From contig NZ_JAUFPR010000002.1 in the NCBI RefSeq assembly GCF_030409325.1, positions 992,001 through 1,056,000 of the forward strand: a stretch of DNA of 64,000 bases. Reading direction: 5' to 3'. Below the pieces are notes generated by a model, which saw only the letters and a list, made by a program, of their open reading frames with translations, did no database searches and was not told where the DNA came from. Numbering within the stretch: the stretch's first letter is position 1; each line of letters starts with the position of its first letter. The DNA comes from Mucilaginibacter aquaedulcis (GTDB lineage: Bacteria > Bacteroidota > Bacteroidia > Sphingobacteriales > Sphingobacteriaceae). Below are positions 56,647 through 64,000 of this stretch, one piece after another. A program made the position numbers and the translations under genes.

Positions 56647-57978
56647 TTGAATAACCACTTCTTTTTTAACAGCCTGCCGGCTAAATATAAGGCGTTATAC
56701 AGAGATTATTACACACATCAAAACCTACTTGCCATAAGGGCAGGAAGTATGATATTTCTAATACTCAATATCATTATAAGGATATTATATTTTGTTTTTC
56801 CGGTAAGCCTTACCAAAGCACAAAACTTTCCTGAGTTTAACTTTAGCAATTGGGCATTTATCATTATTACCCCTTTCTTTCTGATTTCAAGCAATTTACT
56901 GATAGTAAAATTCAAAAACTCAAAAAAGGCGTCAGCATCAATGGCATTGCTGGTATTTCTGTTTTCAATATATATTATTGCTTGCGGAATGTACTCAAGC
57001 TTTATTGCTACATCTAACCCAAGCAATGCCTTAACCTTATATCTGATTGCTTTAAGCCTCATAAGTGCCATTTGCGTATTTGAATACTATGAAACAATAA
57101 TATTAATAATAGCCGTCGAGATATTATTTACCGGTCTTTTATTTTATAGCCAAACAAGTGCCACCCAAATGTTGTACAACCAGCTGATATCTGCCATTTT
57201 GCTATCAGCCTTTTACCTTACCTCCAGGTACTTTTTCTCATATAAAGTTAACTATTATCAACAGGTAATTGAGATCAGAGAAAAAAATATTGAAATTGAA
57301 AAAGCCGGCGAGTTTAAGAATCAGGTACTGGGTATGGTTGCACATGATCTGCGCAATCCTATTGCCGCTGTTGAGTCGTTAGCCATGATCATTGAACTTG
57401 ACGATGTAAGCTCTGATATTCAAGATAACCTGAATATGATGAAGGCATCATGTATAAAAGCCCGAACCATTATTGATGATTTGCTGGAAGCTGCACATAA
57501 CGATAACAGCAACTTTTTTGAGGTTGAACAAACCGAACTCAATCTACTGTTAAAAAACATTGTTAGCGACTGGAAGATACAGCACGATCATAAAGCCGAT
57601 GTTTTGTTCACCAGCAGCATTAACCCCGCTTATGCATTTGTAAATAAGGAAAAACTACACAGGGCCCTTGATAACCTGATCAGCAATGCTATTAAATTTT
57701 CAAAAGATAACAGCCGTGTTGATGTCAGGCTTACCAAAAAGTATGATGAACTGTTAATTGAGGTTCAGGATTATGGGCTTGGTACACCACCCGATATGTT
57801 ACCCCACATTTTTACCCGCTTTTCAAAAGCGCGCAGAACCGGTTTAAGGGGTGAGCAATCAACCGGGTTGGGCTTGAGTATCGTACATCAGATCATTGAA
57901 AAGCACAACGGTGTAATTGAAGTAGAAAGCACAGTGGGTCGCGGTACAGTTTTCACTATTAAACTCCCTGCTTCTTAG
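56647..57978 (+). CDS. Membrane-bound sensor histidine kinase
   Basis: The 443-residue protein begins at a TTG (MNNHFFFNSLPAKYK). Six hydrophobic segments occupy about 28-200. A coiled linker (QQVIEIREKNIEIEKAGEFK) leads to the dimerisation domain with phospho-acceptor His233 in VAHDLRNPIA. The ATP-binding domain has the N box (LDNLISNAIKFSKDN), the G1 region DYGLGTPPDMLPHIFTRFSKA, and the G2 loop STGLGLSIVHQIIEKHNG. No receiver domain or response-regulator gene is next to it, so it is an orphan kinase. The stimulus, possibly sensed in the membrane, is unknown. Confidence 0.92.
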   Translation: MNNHFFFNSLPAKYKALYRDYYTHQNLLAIRAGSMIFLILNIIIRILYFVFPVSLTKAQNFPEFNFSNWAFIIITPFFLISSNLLIVKFKNSKKASASMALLVFLFSIYIIACGMYSSFIATSNPSNALTLYLIALSLISAICVFEYYETIILIIAVEILFTGLLFYSQTSATQMLYNQLISAILLSAFYLTSRYFFSYKVNYYQQVIEIREKNIEIEKAGEFKNQVLGMVAHDLRNPIAAVESLAMIIELDDVSSDIQDNLNMMKASCIKARTIIDDLLEAAHNDNSNFFEVEQTELNLLLKNIVSDWKIQHDHKADVLFTSSINPAYAFVNKEKLHRALDNLISNAIKFSKDNSRVDVRLTKKYDELLIEVQDYGLGTPPDMLPHIFTRFSKARRTGLRGEQSTGLGLSIVHQIIEKHNGVIEVESTVGRGTVFTIKLPAS

Positions 57979-57990
57979 TAGTGGGTAATC

Positions 57991-58038
57991 AGTTTTGAGT
58001 GATGAGTTTCATTTGTATGAAACTCATCACTCAAAACT
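57991..58038. repeat. 22-bp perfect palindromic hairpin
   Basis: Arms 57991-58012 (starting AGTTTTGAGTGATGAG) and 58017-58038 are perfect inverted copies with a 4-nt loop, in a 69-bp gap between converging genes. It acts at least as a terminator. The repeated GAGTGATGAG/TGAGTTT character suggests an interspersed element. Confidence 0.7.
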
Positions 58039-58047
58039 TAAAACTCA

Positions 58048-60765
58048 TTAACCAAACACGCTTTTTGCTTTTTTTATAGTTTTTTCCAGATCGATACCTT
58101 TTCCTAAAACGCCTTTAAAGAGATCACCTTCGGTTTTGAACCTGTCAATGGCGTTGAAAATAGTAAAGTGTTTCATGGTGAGGCCGGGTTTTACCTCATC
58201 CCAATGCAAGGGTGCAGATACCGTTGCCCCTACTTTGGGACGCAATGAATAAGGGCCTGCTATGGTTGCACCGGGCCGGTTTTGTAAAAAATCAAGATAC
58301 ATTTTACCTTTCCGGTTGGCTACCATACGTTCAAGGGTGGTATAATCAGGCAGTTGTTTGTGCACAATATCAACCACAATACGGGCAAACATTTGCGATT
58401 GATCATAATCATATTTTGCTCCTATGGGTATGTAAATGTGCATACCGGTTGAGCCCGATGTTTTACAAAACGAGGGTACATCAATAGCATCCAATACCTT
58501 GCGCACCTCCTGCGCCGCTTCAATAACCTGATCAAATGTATTTTTATCCGGGTCGAGATCTATTACGCAATAATCCGGATTATCCGGTGATTGTATACGA
58601 CTAAACCAAGGGTTCATTTCAATACAACCCAATGAGGCCATCCACAGTAAGCTGGCTTCATCATTACCTACCAGGTATTCTTTGTGTTCACCTTCACTGG
58701 TAGTATGCGGGAATGTTTTGGCCCAGTCGGGCGCTTTATCCTTTACGTCTTTCTGGTAAAAACTTGGCCCATGTATACCGCCAGGGAAACGATTGAGCGA
58801 CATGGGTCTATCTTTCAGATAAGGTAAAATATATTCTGCCACCTGGTAGTAGTAATTAAACATGTCGCGCTTGGTCACTTTATCTTCGGGCCAGTAAATT
58901 TTACTGAGGTGCGTAAACTTGAGTTCGTGTCCGTTAATTTTTCGCACCTGAGTTTCGTCTGTTGGGTTTAGCAAAGTTTTCCTTCCTTTCTGTTTGGGTG
59001 GCTTAATTGCAGCGGCATGTTTATTTTCCTGTTTTTCTTCGGTGGCATCTACAGCATCATCGGTTGGTGTGGCAATTTCACGTGTCACATCTTTGGCTTT
59101 CTTATCCTCGCGCATACCCTGAAAAGATGGATGGCGAAAAACGCCATCGCTGGTTACCTCACTAAATGCAACCTCGCATACCAGTTGTGGCTTTAGCCAG
59201 GTAGCTTTAGCTTTAGGCGGATTTGGCCTAAAACGCGATGGCTTATTTACATCCGGAATTTCATCAAACGGGCTTTTATCAATGATCAAGGGCTTAAATT
59301 GAGCAATCATTTCCTTTTGTACTTTGTCTGAAAAGCCTGTACCTACCTTGCCAACGTATTGCAATACTTTGTTTTCATAAACACCCAACAGCAACGAACT
59401 GAACTGTTTGGAAGTATTTGCATTTTTAGTAAATCCGGCTATGATCACTTCCTGGCGTTTATGTACCTTAATCTTCAACCATTCCTTTGAGCGCAGGTCA
59501 GGTGAGTATATGCTGTCAGCCTTTTTGGCTATAATACCTTCCAAACCCATTCTCTGCGCAGCTGCAAAAAAATCGGTACCACTGGCATCAAATACCTTAC
59601 TCAGGCGAATACGGTCATCATCTGCAGGTAAAACTTCCTTAAGGATAGCCTGCCTTTGTAAAAGCGGCAAGTTCATGAGGTTTTTACCATTAAACCATAA
59701 CAAATCAAACACGTAATAAACCAGCTCGCCATCAGCCTCGCTGCGCCAGTTTTGCAGGTTGCCGAAGTTGGAGATACCTTTATCATTCAGAACCAATATT
59801 TCCCCATCAACAACGGCATCAATTTTCCAACCTTGCAATAGCTTATATATGGGGTAAAATTTATCATTAAATGTTTTTTTATTTCGCGACATCAGCTCAA
59901 CCTCGCCTTTGTTTATAAAACCCAGTGCACGGTAACCATCCCATTTCACTTCGTAAAGCCAATCAGGGTCGTCAAATGGCTCATCTACCAGTGTTGCCAG
60001 CATGGGCTTAATTCCTGCCGGCATTTTAGCTTTAGGCGCTTTTTTTAACAAGGCTGCAGTGTCAATATCGTTAGTTTCAATTACGCTTTCATCGGGTTCA
60101 ACTGGTTCGGGAACTTTTTTTTTACTTGTTGTTTTTTTCTCTGTCTTTTTTATCGTTTCCTCATGCCCGCTGTGCCAAACCTTATCACTGGTTTTCTCTA
60201 TAATCTCAATGGTTTTGCCAGATAGCACAGATTTATCTTCTTTGGTGACATCTTTCTTCGAGGCAAAATCATCATTATGTTTAATCAGCAGCCATGAATT
60301 TTCGCCCATGCCATGGGTTTTAACCAGCGCAAATTCGCCTTGCAATTTCTTGCCATGCAATTTAATTTTTAGCGAGCCTGATTTCAATTGTCTTAAAAGC
60401 AACTTTTCCTGCGCTTTTTTTCCTTTTACTTCCTCAATAGGTTCATAAGTTCCCTCGTCCCACACAATCACAGTGCCGCCGCCGTATTCGCCTTCGGGAA
60501 TAATCCCTTCAAAACTTTTATAATCATAAGGATGATCTTCTACCATCATAGCCAGCCTTTTATCCTTAGGATTAGTTGAGGGGCCTTTTGGCACTGCCCA
60601 GCTTTTCAATACGCCATCCATCTCCAGCCTGAAATCATAATGCAGGCGAGTAGCGTCATGCTTTTGGATAACAAAAGTCAGCTTATCCTTATCTTTGCTT
60701 TTTCCCGACCGGGGTTCAGCAGTTTTGGTGAAGTCGCGCTTTTCTGCATATTTTTCCAGGCTCAT
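58048..60765 (-). CDS. ligD: Three-domain ATP-dependent DNA ligase LigD (PE-LIG-POL)
   Basis: The 905-residue protein has the complete LigD order. The 3'-phosphoesterase domain is at about 30-170 (HDATRLHYDFRLEMDG, EDHPYDYKSFEG, IPEGEYGGGTVIVWDEGTYE). The ATP-dependent ligase (about 250-560) has adenylated Lys274 in EVKWDGYR and the later motif EGIIAKKADSIYSPDLRSKEWLKIK. The polymerase/primase-like domain (about 640-900) has RFPGGIHGPSFYQKDV and the metal-binding DLDPDKN. It joins double-strand breaks with Ku and can add or trim nucleotides. A Lys/Glu-rich linker (about 590-625) separates LIG and POL. No ku gene is in the window, so its partner would be elsewhere. Confidence 0.95.
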   Translation of the reverse strand: MSLEKYAEKRDFTKTAEPRSGKSKDKDKLTFVIQKHDATRLHYDFRLEMDGVLKSWAVPKGPSTNPKDKRLAMMVEDHPYDYKSFEGIIPEGEYGGGTVIVWDEGTYEPIEEVKGKKAQEKLLLRQLKSGSLKIKLHGKKLQGEFALVKTHGMGENSWLLIKHNDDFASKKDVTKEDKSVLSGKTIEIIEKTSDKVWHSGHEETIKKTEKKTTSKKKVPEPVEPDESVIETNDIDTAALLKKAPKAKMPAGIKPMLATLVDEPFDDPDWLYEVKWDGYRALGFINKGEVELMSRNKKTFNDKFYPIYKLLQGWKIDAVVDGEILVLNDKGISNFGNLQNWRSEADGELVYYVFDLLWFNGKNLMNLPLLQRQAILKEVLPADDDRIRLSKVFDASGTDFFAAAQRMGLEGIIAKKADSIYSPDLRSKEWLKIKVHKRQEVIIAGFTKNANTSKQFSSLLLGVYENKVLQYVGKVGTGFSDKVQKEMIAQFKPLIIDKSPFDEIPDVNKPSRFRPNPPKAKATWLKPQLVCEVAFSEVTSDGVFRHPSFQGMREDKKAKDVTREIATPTDDAVDATEEKQENKHAAAIKPPKQKGRKTLLNPTDETQVRKINGHELKFTHLSKIYWPEDKVTKRDMFNYYYQVAEYILPYLKDRPMSLNRFPGGIHGPSFYQKDVKDKAPDWAKTFPHTTSEGEHKEYLVGNDEASLLWMASLGCIEMNPWFSRIQSPDNPDYCVIDLDPDKNTFDQVIEAAQEVRKVLDAIDVPSFCKTSGSTGMHIYIPIGAKYDYDQSQMFARIVVDIVHKQLPDYTTLERMVANRKGKMYLDFLQNRPGATIAGPYSLRPKVGATVSAPLHWDEVKPGLTMKHFTIFNAIDRFKTEGDLFKGVLGKGIDLEKTIKKAKSVFG

Positions 60766-60845
60766 AAAACAGATATATTAGCTTTTACATATAAACTATT
60801 AACCTAACATTTTGCGGTGAAATAAAGTTTTTAAAACCTTAATCC

Positions 60846-61316
60846 TCAATATATCATGCGCCTGGCTGCAGTGGCTCCCAACCTTTCTACCACTTCCAGT
60901 TGTTTACCTTCCTGCCGTATATAGTTCTTAAAAAAGCTTTCTAATTGATCGATGATGGTGCCAGGCAAATCTTCAATATCTTTTACATCTTTAAATAATT
61001 GCGAAACCTCAGGTATGGCAAAAAAGCGATCATTACGTATGGTTTTGCCGTCGGGGCCGGTTTGTTCAACCTTAAATACACCTATAATGCGGCAATCAAT
61101 ACAACATCCCGGAAAAGTACTGAGTTCGGAGATAACCATAACATCCAACGGGTCGCCATCGCCACCCTTTGTATCCGGAATAAAGCCAAAATCAAAAGGG
61201 AATGTCATACCCGCCGGTAATATTTTCTTCAGTCTAAAACATTTCTGGTCGGCATCATAATTATATTTACAGGTACTTCCCTTGGGCGTTTCAATAACGA
61301 TATTAATTGGTTTCAT
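60846..61316 (-). CDS. ppa: Family I inorganic pyrophosphatase
   Basis: The 156-residue protein has the family I signature DGDPLDVMV (about 53-61), with the metal-binding Asp residues, and FPFDFGFIPDTKGGD just before it. The N-terminal IVIETPKGSTCKYNYDADQ supplies the early Glu and Lys/Arg contacts. It hydrolyses pyrophosphate in the cytoplasm and drives biosynthesis forward. It is somewhat shorter than the E. coli enzyme, ending soon after QEGKQLEVVERLGATAARRMIY. It lies 80 bp upstream of ligD on the same strand, and its start is 36 bp from that of a divergent small gene. Confidence 0.93.
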   Translation of the reverse strand: MKPINIVIETPKGSTCKYNYDADQKCFRLKKILPAGMTFPFDFGFIPDTKGGDGDPLDVMVISELSTFPGCCIDCRIIGVFKVEQTGPDGKTIRNDRFFAIPEVSQLFKDVKDIEDLPGTIIDQLESFFKNYIRQEGKQLEVVERLGATAARRMIY

Positions 61317-61352
61317 TTATAAAAAACATCTTTAAACGGTTATGGTTTTATA

Positions 61353-61610
61353 ATGAATATTCAACCCGATTTTATGGAATTATTTAAAATAGCTGTCAGT
61401 AAAGATGAAGAAACCTTTGAATTTGAGGTGGCTGATTTCATTCACCACGAGGGCGAGCAATGCAAATTTGAAGTTTATCGCTCAGGACAGATGGTAGCCG
61501 GTTTTGAACCTGACAGTCATCAGTTTTTACATATTTGCAAAAACCCAGGCAATATTGATGAAGAGGTATTGCATCTTATTGCAGATAAGATTGAGGCATT
61601 AAATTTATAA
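61353..61610 (+). CDS. Small acidic protein of unknown function, 85 residues
   Basis: The acidic cytoplasmic protein has an alpha/beta pattern: FMELFKIAVSKDEETFEFEVADFIHHEGEQCKFEVYRSG, then MVAGFEPDSHQFLHICKNPG and a C-terminal helix EEVLHLIADKIEALNL. It reads like one of the compact unknown domains common in Bacteroidota genomes. It is divergent from pyrophosphatase with only 36 bp between start codons, so the two promoters must overlap. It ends 14 bp before a hairpin terminator. Confidence 0.65.
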   Translation: MNIQPDFMELFKIAVSKDEETFEFEVADFIHHEGEQCKFEVYRSGQMVAGFEPDSHQFLHICKNPGNIDEEVLHLIADKIEALNL

Positions 61611-61623
61611 GTAAATTAAAAAG

Positions 61624-61657
61624 AAACGTCCCCAGTTTTTTCTGCCGGGGGACGTTT
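61624..61657. terminator. Terminator between the 85-residue and 60-residue genes
   Basis: Perfect 10-bp arms AAACGTCCCC (61624-61633) and GGGGACGTTT (61648-61657) surround a 14-nt loop, between converging genes. Confidence 0.8.
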
Positions 61658-61672
61658 GCTTTATTAAATCAA

Positions 61673-61855
61673 TTAGCCCTTTTTATTTTCATGTTTTCGA
61701 GTATTATCCCTATTGGAAGTTTGATCTGACCGCTGACCGCCGCCGTTACTGATACCGGCTTGCTTGCGGGCTGCTTTCTGATCAAAAAATGCCCTGTCTG
61801 ATGTAGAACCACCCTGCATATTTCCACTGTTTTTAAAATCCTGTTGGTTTTTCAT
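61673..61855 (-). CDS. Small hydrophilic low-complexity protein, 60 residues
   Basis: The product is rich in Asn, Gln, Gly, Lys and Ser, with almost no hydrophobic core (MKNQQDFKNSGNMQGG at the start and RDNTRKHENKKG at the end). It is probably disordered. Such short basic-polar proteins often appear as stress-related or nucleic-acid-binding peptides, but nothing here names a function. A strong terminator 16 bp after its stop supports transcription. Confidence 0.5.
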   Translation of the reverse strand: MKNQQDFKNSGNMQGGSTSDRAFFDQKAARKQAGISNGGGQRSDQTSNRDNTRKHENKKG

Positions 61856-61913
61856 GATCTATAAATTTAAGTGTACACTACCAGGAAGTGCGCAAGAACT
61901 ATGCCGGAGGCTT

Positions 61914-63185
61914 CTATACCCGCATCACTCCTATCCTTTCACCTTTCCAATCAGGAAATAATATCCTGTCATTATTAATACCCAGATGCTTATCAGCTAC
62001 CTCACTGAATACACTTCTAAAGTCGGTACTTACGGCAAGGTCACGGCCATCTTCCAGGTTCTCAATGGCCAGCGGTTTCATATTGCCGTGTACAATCCCT
62101 CCGTTAATACTATTACCTAAAATAAAATTGCACGAAGCCCGGCCATGATCGGTGCCACCGGTTCCGTTCTGGTGTACGGTACGGCCAAATTCGGTCATGG
62201 TCATTACGGTCATATCGTCTTGATAAGCATCCAGATCTGTCCACAAAGCCATGATGCTGTTGCTCAGGTCGGCAACGTTACGGGCAAAAATACCATTCTC
62301 GGTTCCCTGGTTAAAGTGAGTATCCCATCCGTTTGATTCTGCGAAAGCCACCTCCAGCCCAACATCCATTTTAACCAGCTGTGCTATTTGTTTTAAAGAG
62401 TTACCCAAAGCAGAATTAGGATACACTGCGTTGTTTGCCGGAGTATAGTTTTTAATGTTTGTTTTTTGCAGCATTTTCATGGCTTCAAAACTTTCCTTAC
62501 CGGTTTGTTTTAACAGGGTTGAAGATGTTTTATCGTACAGATCCTCAAAGCTTTTAGCCGCCATATTTGCTCCCATGGGGTTTCCACGCATCTGAATAGC
62601 AAAATCCTGCAGGTTGCTGATAGATACTGATGGATTATCGCCATAAAAAGATCTTGGCATGGCCGATGTCATGCTAACCGCGGTAAATGGTGTAAGCGTA
62701 TCGTGCCCCAGCAAACCAACTGCCCGGTTAAGCCAACCACTGGAAGTGCCTTTGTTAAATGGTGTACCCGATTCCATGTAATCCTGCGCATCAAAATGTG
62801 AGCGTGTATTGTTTGGTGAACCTATACCATGCACAATCCCTAACCGTTTTTCCCGAAACATGGGTTCAAATGCTTTCATAGAGGGATGAAGTCCAAATCG
62901 TCCGTCAAGGTCTATCAGCGGCGAAGCATTATTCGTTTTTGCTGCTGACATGAACAAGGTTGGTCGTGCCGCCTTCAGATAGTCATCAGTAAATGGGGTA
63001 ACTGCCATCAAACCATCCATAGCACCACGCTGAAATATGCAGATTAGCGTCTTACGTTTTTTATATGGCGAAATGATCTGTTCATTAGCAGCGGCTTCCG
63101 CTAAAAAACCCGGGATGCCGCCCATTAAGCCAACTCCTAACAAGGCTAAACCGCCCGATCTTAAAAACCCTCTTCTTGATACCAT
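61914..63185 (-). CDS. DUF1501-domain Tat-exported protein
   Basis: The 423-residue protein begins with a twin-arginine signal (MVSRRGFLRSGGLALLGVG). The DUF1501 domain follows, a family resembling alkaline-phosphatase/sulfatase-superfamily enzymes: RGAMDGLMAVTPFTDD near 54, GIGSPNNTRSHFDAQDYME near 118-136, and MTEFGRTVHQNGTGGTDHGRA near 330-350, with candidate metal-binding Asp and His residues. The activity is not known. It is 18 bp downstream of the DUF1800 gene, the usual pairing in Bacteroidota and planctomycetes, where the two are thought to work together outside the cytoplasm. Confidence 0.9.
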   Translation of the reverse strand: MVSRRGFLRSGGLALLGVGLMGGIPGFLAEAAANEQIISPYKKRKTLICIFQRGAMDGLMAVTPFTDDYLKAARPTLFMSAAKTNNASPLIDLDGRFGLHPSMKAFEPMFREKRLGIVHGIGSPNNTRSHFDAQDYMESGTPFNKGTSSGWLNRAVGLLGHDTLTPFTAVSMTSAMPRSFYGDNPSVSISNLQDFAIQMRGNPMGANMAAKSFEDLYDKTSSTLLKQTGKESFEAMKMLQKTNIKNYTPANNAVYPNSALGNSLKQIAQLVKMDVGLEVAFAESNGWDTHFNQGTENGIFARNVADLSNSIMALWTDLDAYQDDMTVMTMTEFGRTVHQNGTGGTDHGRASCNFILGNSINGGIVHGNMKPLAIENLEDGRDLAVSTDFRSVFSEVADKHLGINNDRILFPDWKGERIGVMRV

Positions 63186-63203
63186 GATTTATATGTTTAC
63201 AAG

Positions 63204-64000
63204 TTACCTTCTTTGATATTCCGGCGAACCGATGATCACTCCCACCACCTGGCCCAACATAGAGTTACTGCCACTGGTAGTTTGCATCGCCGTTACATTA
63301 TTCTTTTTGTTTTGCTTTGAATCAAGCTTACTATCAGCTATTGCCTTGTCGGCTGATGTCATGCTCATTGAGGCGGGTTCATTCACGCGTGCGTACAATT
63401 TATCAGAGCTTGCCTCATCAACTTTTTGTACCAGGTTAGGATCAGTAAGTAATGGCGTTAAACGTTTGGTGGTTTCGTCCAGTTTACGCTCGGGCATAAT
63501 GAGTTTGCTGTAAACAGGAAGGGCTGCCTGAGCACTTTCAGGCTCGTGATGATTATTGAGCGCTGCCAGATCAACCTTTACGCCTGGGATGCGACCGGTG
63601 GTTAAAGCAAGCCCAAAATTCATGCGATTAAGTAGTGCCCCAGTATTGATCCAGTATTGTCCCTTATCCGGGAAACCCGTTGGCGCCTGGTAATAATATA
63701 TCTTCTCGCCCATTTTATTTATCCAATTAAATAGCTGATATGGCTGAGTTACATTAGCATTTAAGCTACGAACCGAACCAATGGCCAGCTCAAATGGCGA
63801 TTTGGTTTTTTCTCTCACAGCAGATGCGCTCCAAAATTCGGGCGAACTTACCATGGTATACAGCACCTGTTTAATATCACCGTCTTTTATTATAAATGTT
63901 TTAACCATTTTATCAAGCAGGCTTTGTGGCGGGTTATCATTCACAAAGCGTACAGCTATTTTACGGGTTATGAATTTTGCGGTAGCCTGGTTATGGGCCA
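63204..64000 (-). CDS. DUF1800-domain protein, C-terminal part (gene runs off right edge)
   Basis: The open frame continues past the window end. A GTG at 63944 is only an internal codon, since the upstream residues read HNQATAKFITRKIAVRFVND, a conserved DUF1800 block. About 265 residues are visible. Further family features are FIIKDGDIKQVLYTMVSSPEFWS and SPFELAIGSVRSLNA. The C-terminus is Gln/Ser/Asn-rich (about the last 70 residues). The protein is presumably exported and paired with the DUF1501 protein encoded downstream. Confidence 0.88.
   Translation of the reverse strand, partial: AHNQATAKFITRKIAVRFVNDNPPQSLLDKMVKTFIIKDGDIKQVLYTMVSSPEFWSASAVREKTKSPFELAIGSVRSLNANVTQPYQLFNWINKMGEKIYYYQAPTGFPDKGQYWINTGALLNRMNFGLALTTGRIPGVKVDLAALNNHHEPESAQAALPVYSKLIMPERKLDETTKRLTPLLTDPNLVQKVDEASSDKLYARVNEPASMSMTSADKAIADSKLDSKQNKKNNVTAMQTTSGSNSMLGQVVGVIIGSPEYQRR

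Overview
The window looks like a chromosomal segment of a Bacteroidota bacterium of the Sphingobacteriaceae type, close to Mucilaginibacter or Pedobacter. The evidence is a SusC/SusD pair, a FecI/FecR pair whose FecR carries a DUF4974-type C-terminus, promoter boxes of the Bacteroidota form (TTG, about 18 nt, TAnnTTTG), many exported glycoside hydrolases, and a GC content near 40%. The genus is an inference from gene style. No rRNA, tRNA, CRISPR array, prophage or insertion sequence was seen.

Region 1 (1-14668) is a pectin and galacturonate catabolic cluster, all on the minus strand. From its promoter it runs: GH28 polygalacturonase, CE8 pectin methylesterase, GH105 unsaturated uronyl hydrolase, tagaturonate reductase (uxaB), altronate dehydratase (uxaA), a zinc alcohol dehydrogenase, an (alpha/alpha)6-type glycosidase, an unassigned 919-residue glycosidase, and a GH95 alpha-L-fucosidase cut by the window edge. 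A divergent LacI-type regulator (14669-15700) shares the upstream region. That region holds a 30-bp near-perfect palindrome overlapping the -33 element of the polygalacturonase promoter, so repression relieved by a pectin-derived ligand is the simple model.

Region 2 (15703-27344) is a polysaccharide utilization locus: SusC (with STN signalling domain), SusD, a strong intercistronic hairpin, GH29 fucosidase, GH35 beta-galactosidase, an upstream FecR anti-sigma factor, and a divergently transcribed ECF sigma factor. Together with region 1 it suggests import and breakdown of a galacturonan bearing fucose and galactose side chains. Uronate isomerase, KDG kinase and KDPG aldolase are not here and must lie elsewhere.

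Region 3 (27345-64000) is mostly housekeeping and accessory genes with many lone promoters and hairpin terminators. It holds threonine synthase, an M28 peptidase, a glycerophosphodiesterase, a SNF2 helicase, a frameshifted HMA-like small gene, an ArsR/aldo-keto reductase pair, an AI-2E transporter, an alditol-oxidase-like flavoprotein, a LOG protein, an S41 peptidase, guaB, a VOC protein, an M16 pair (one active, one lacking the zinc motif), clpB, a histidine kinase, a three-domain LigD without Ku beside it, inorganic pyrophosphatase, and a DUF1501/DUF1800 pair with the DUF1800 gene running off the right edge. Several small unknown genes and four palindromic intergenic elements lie among them.
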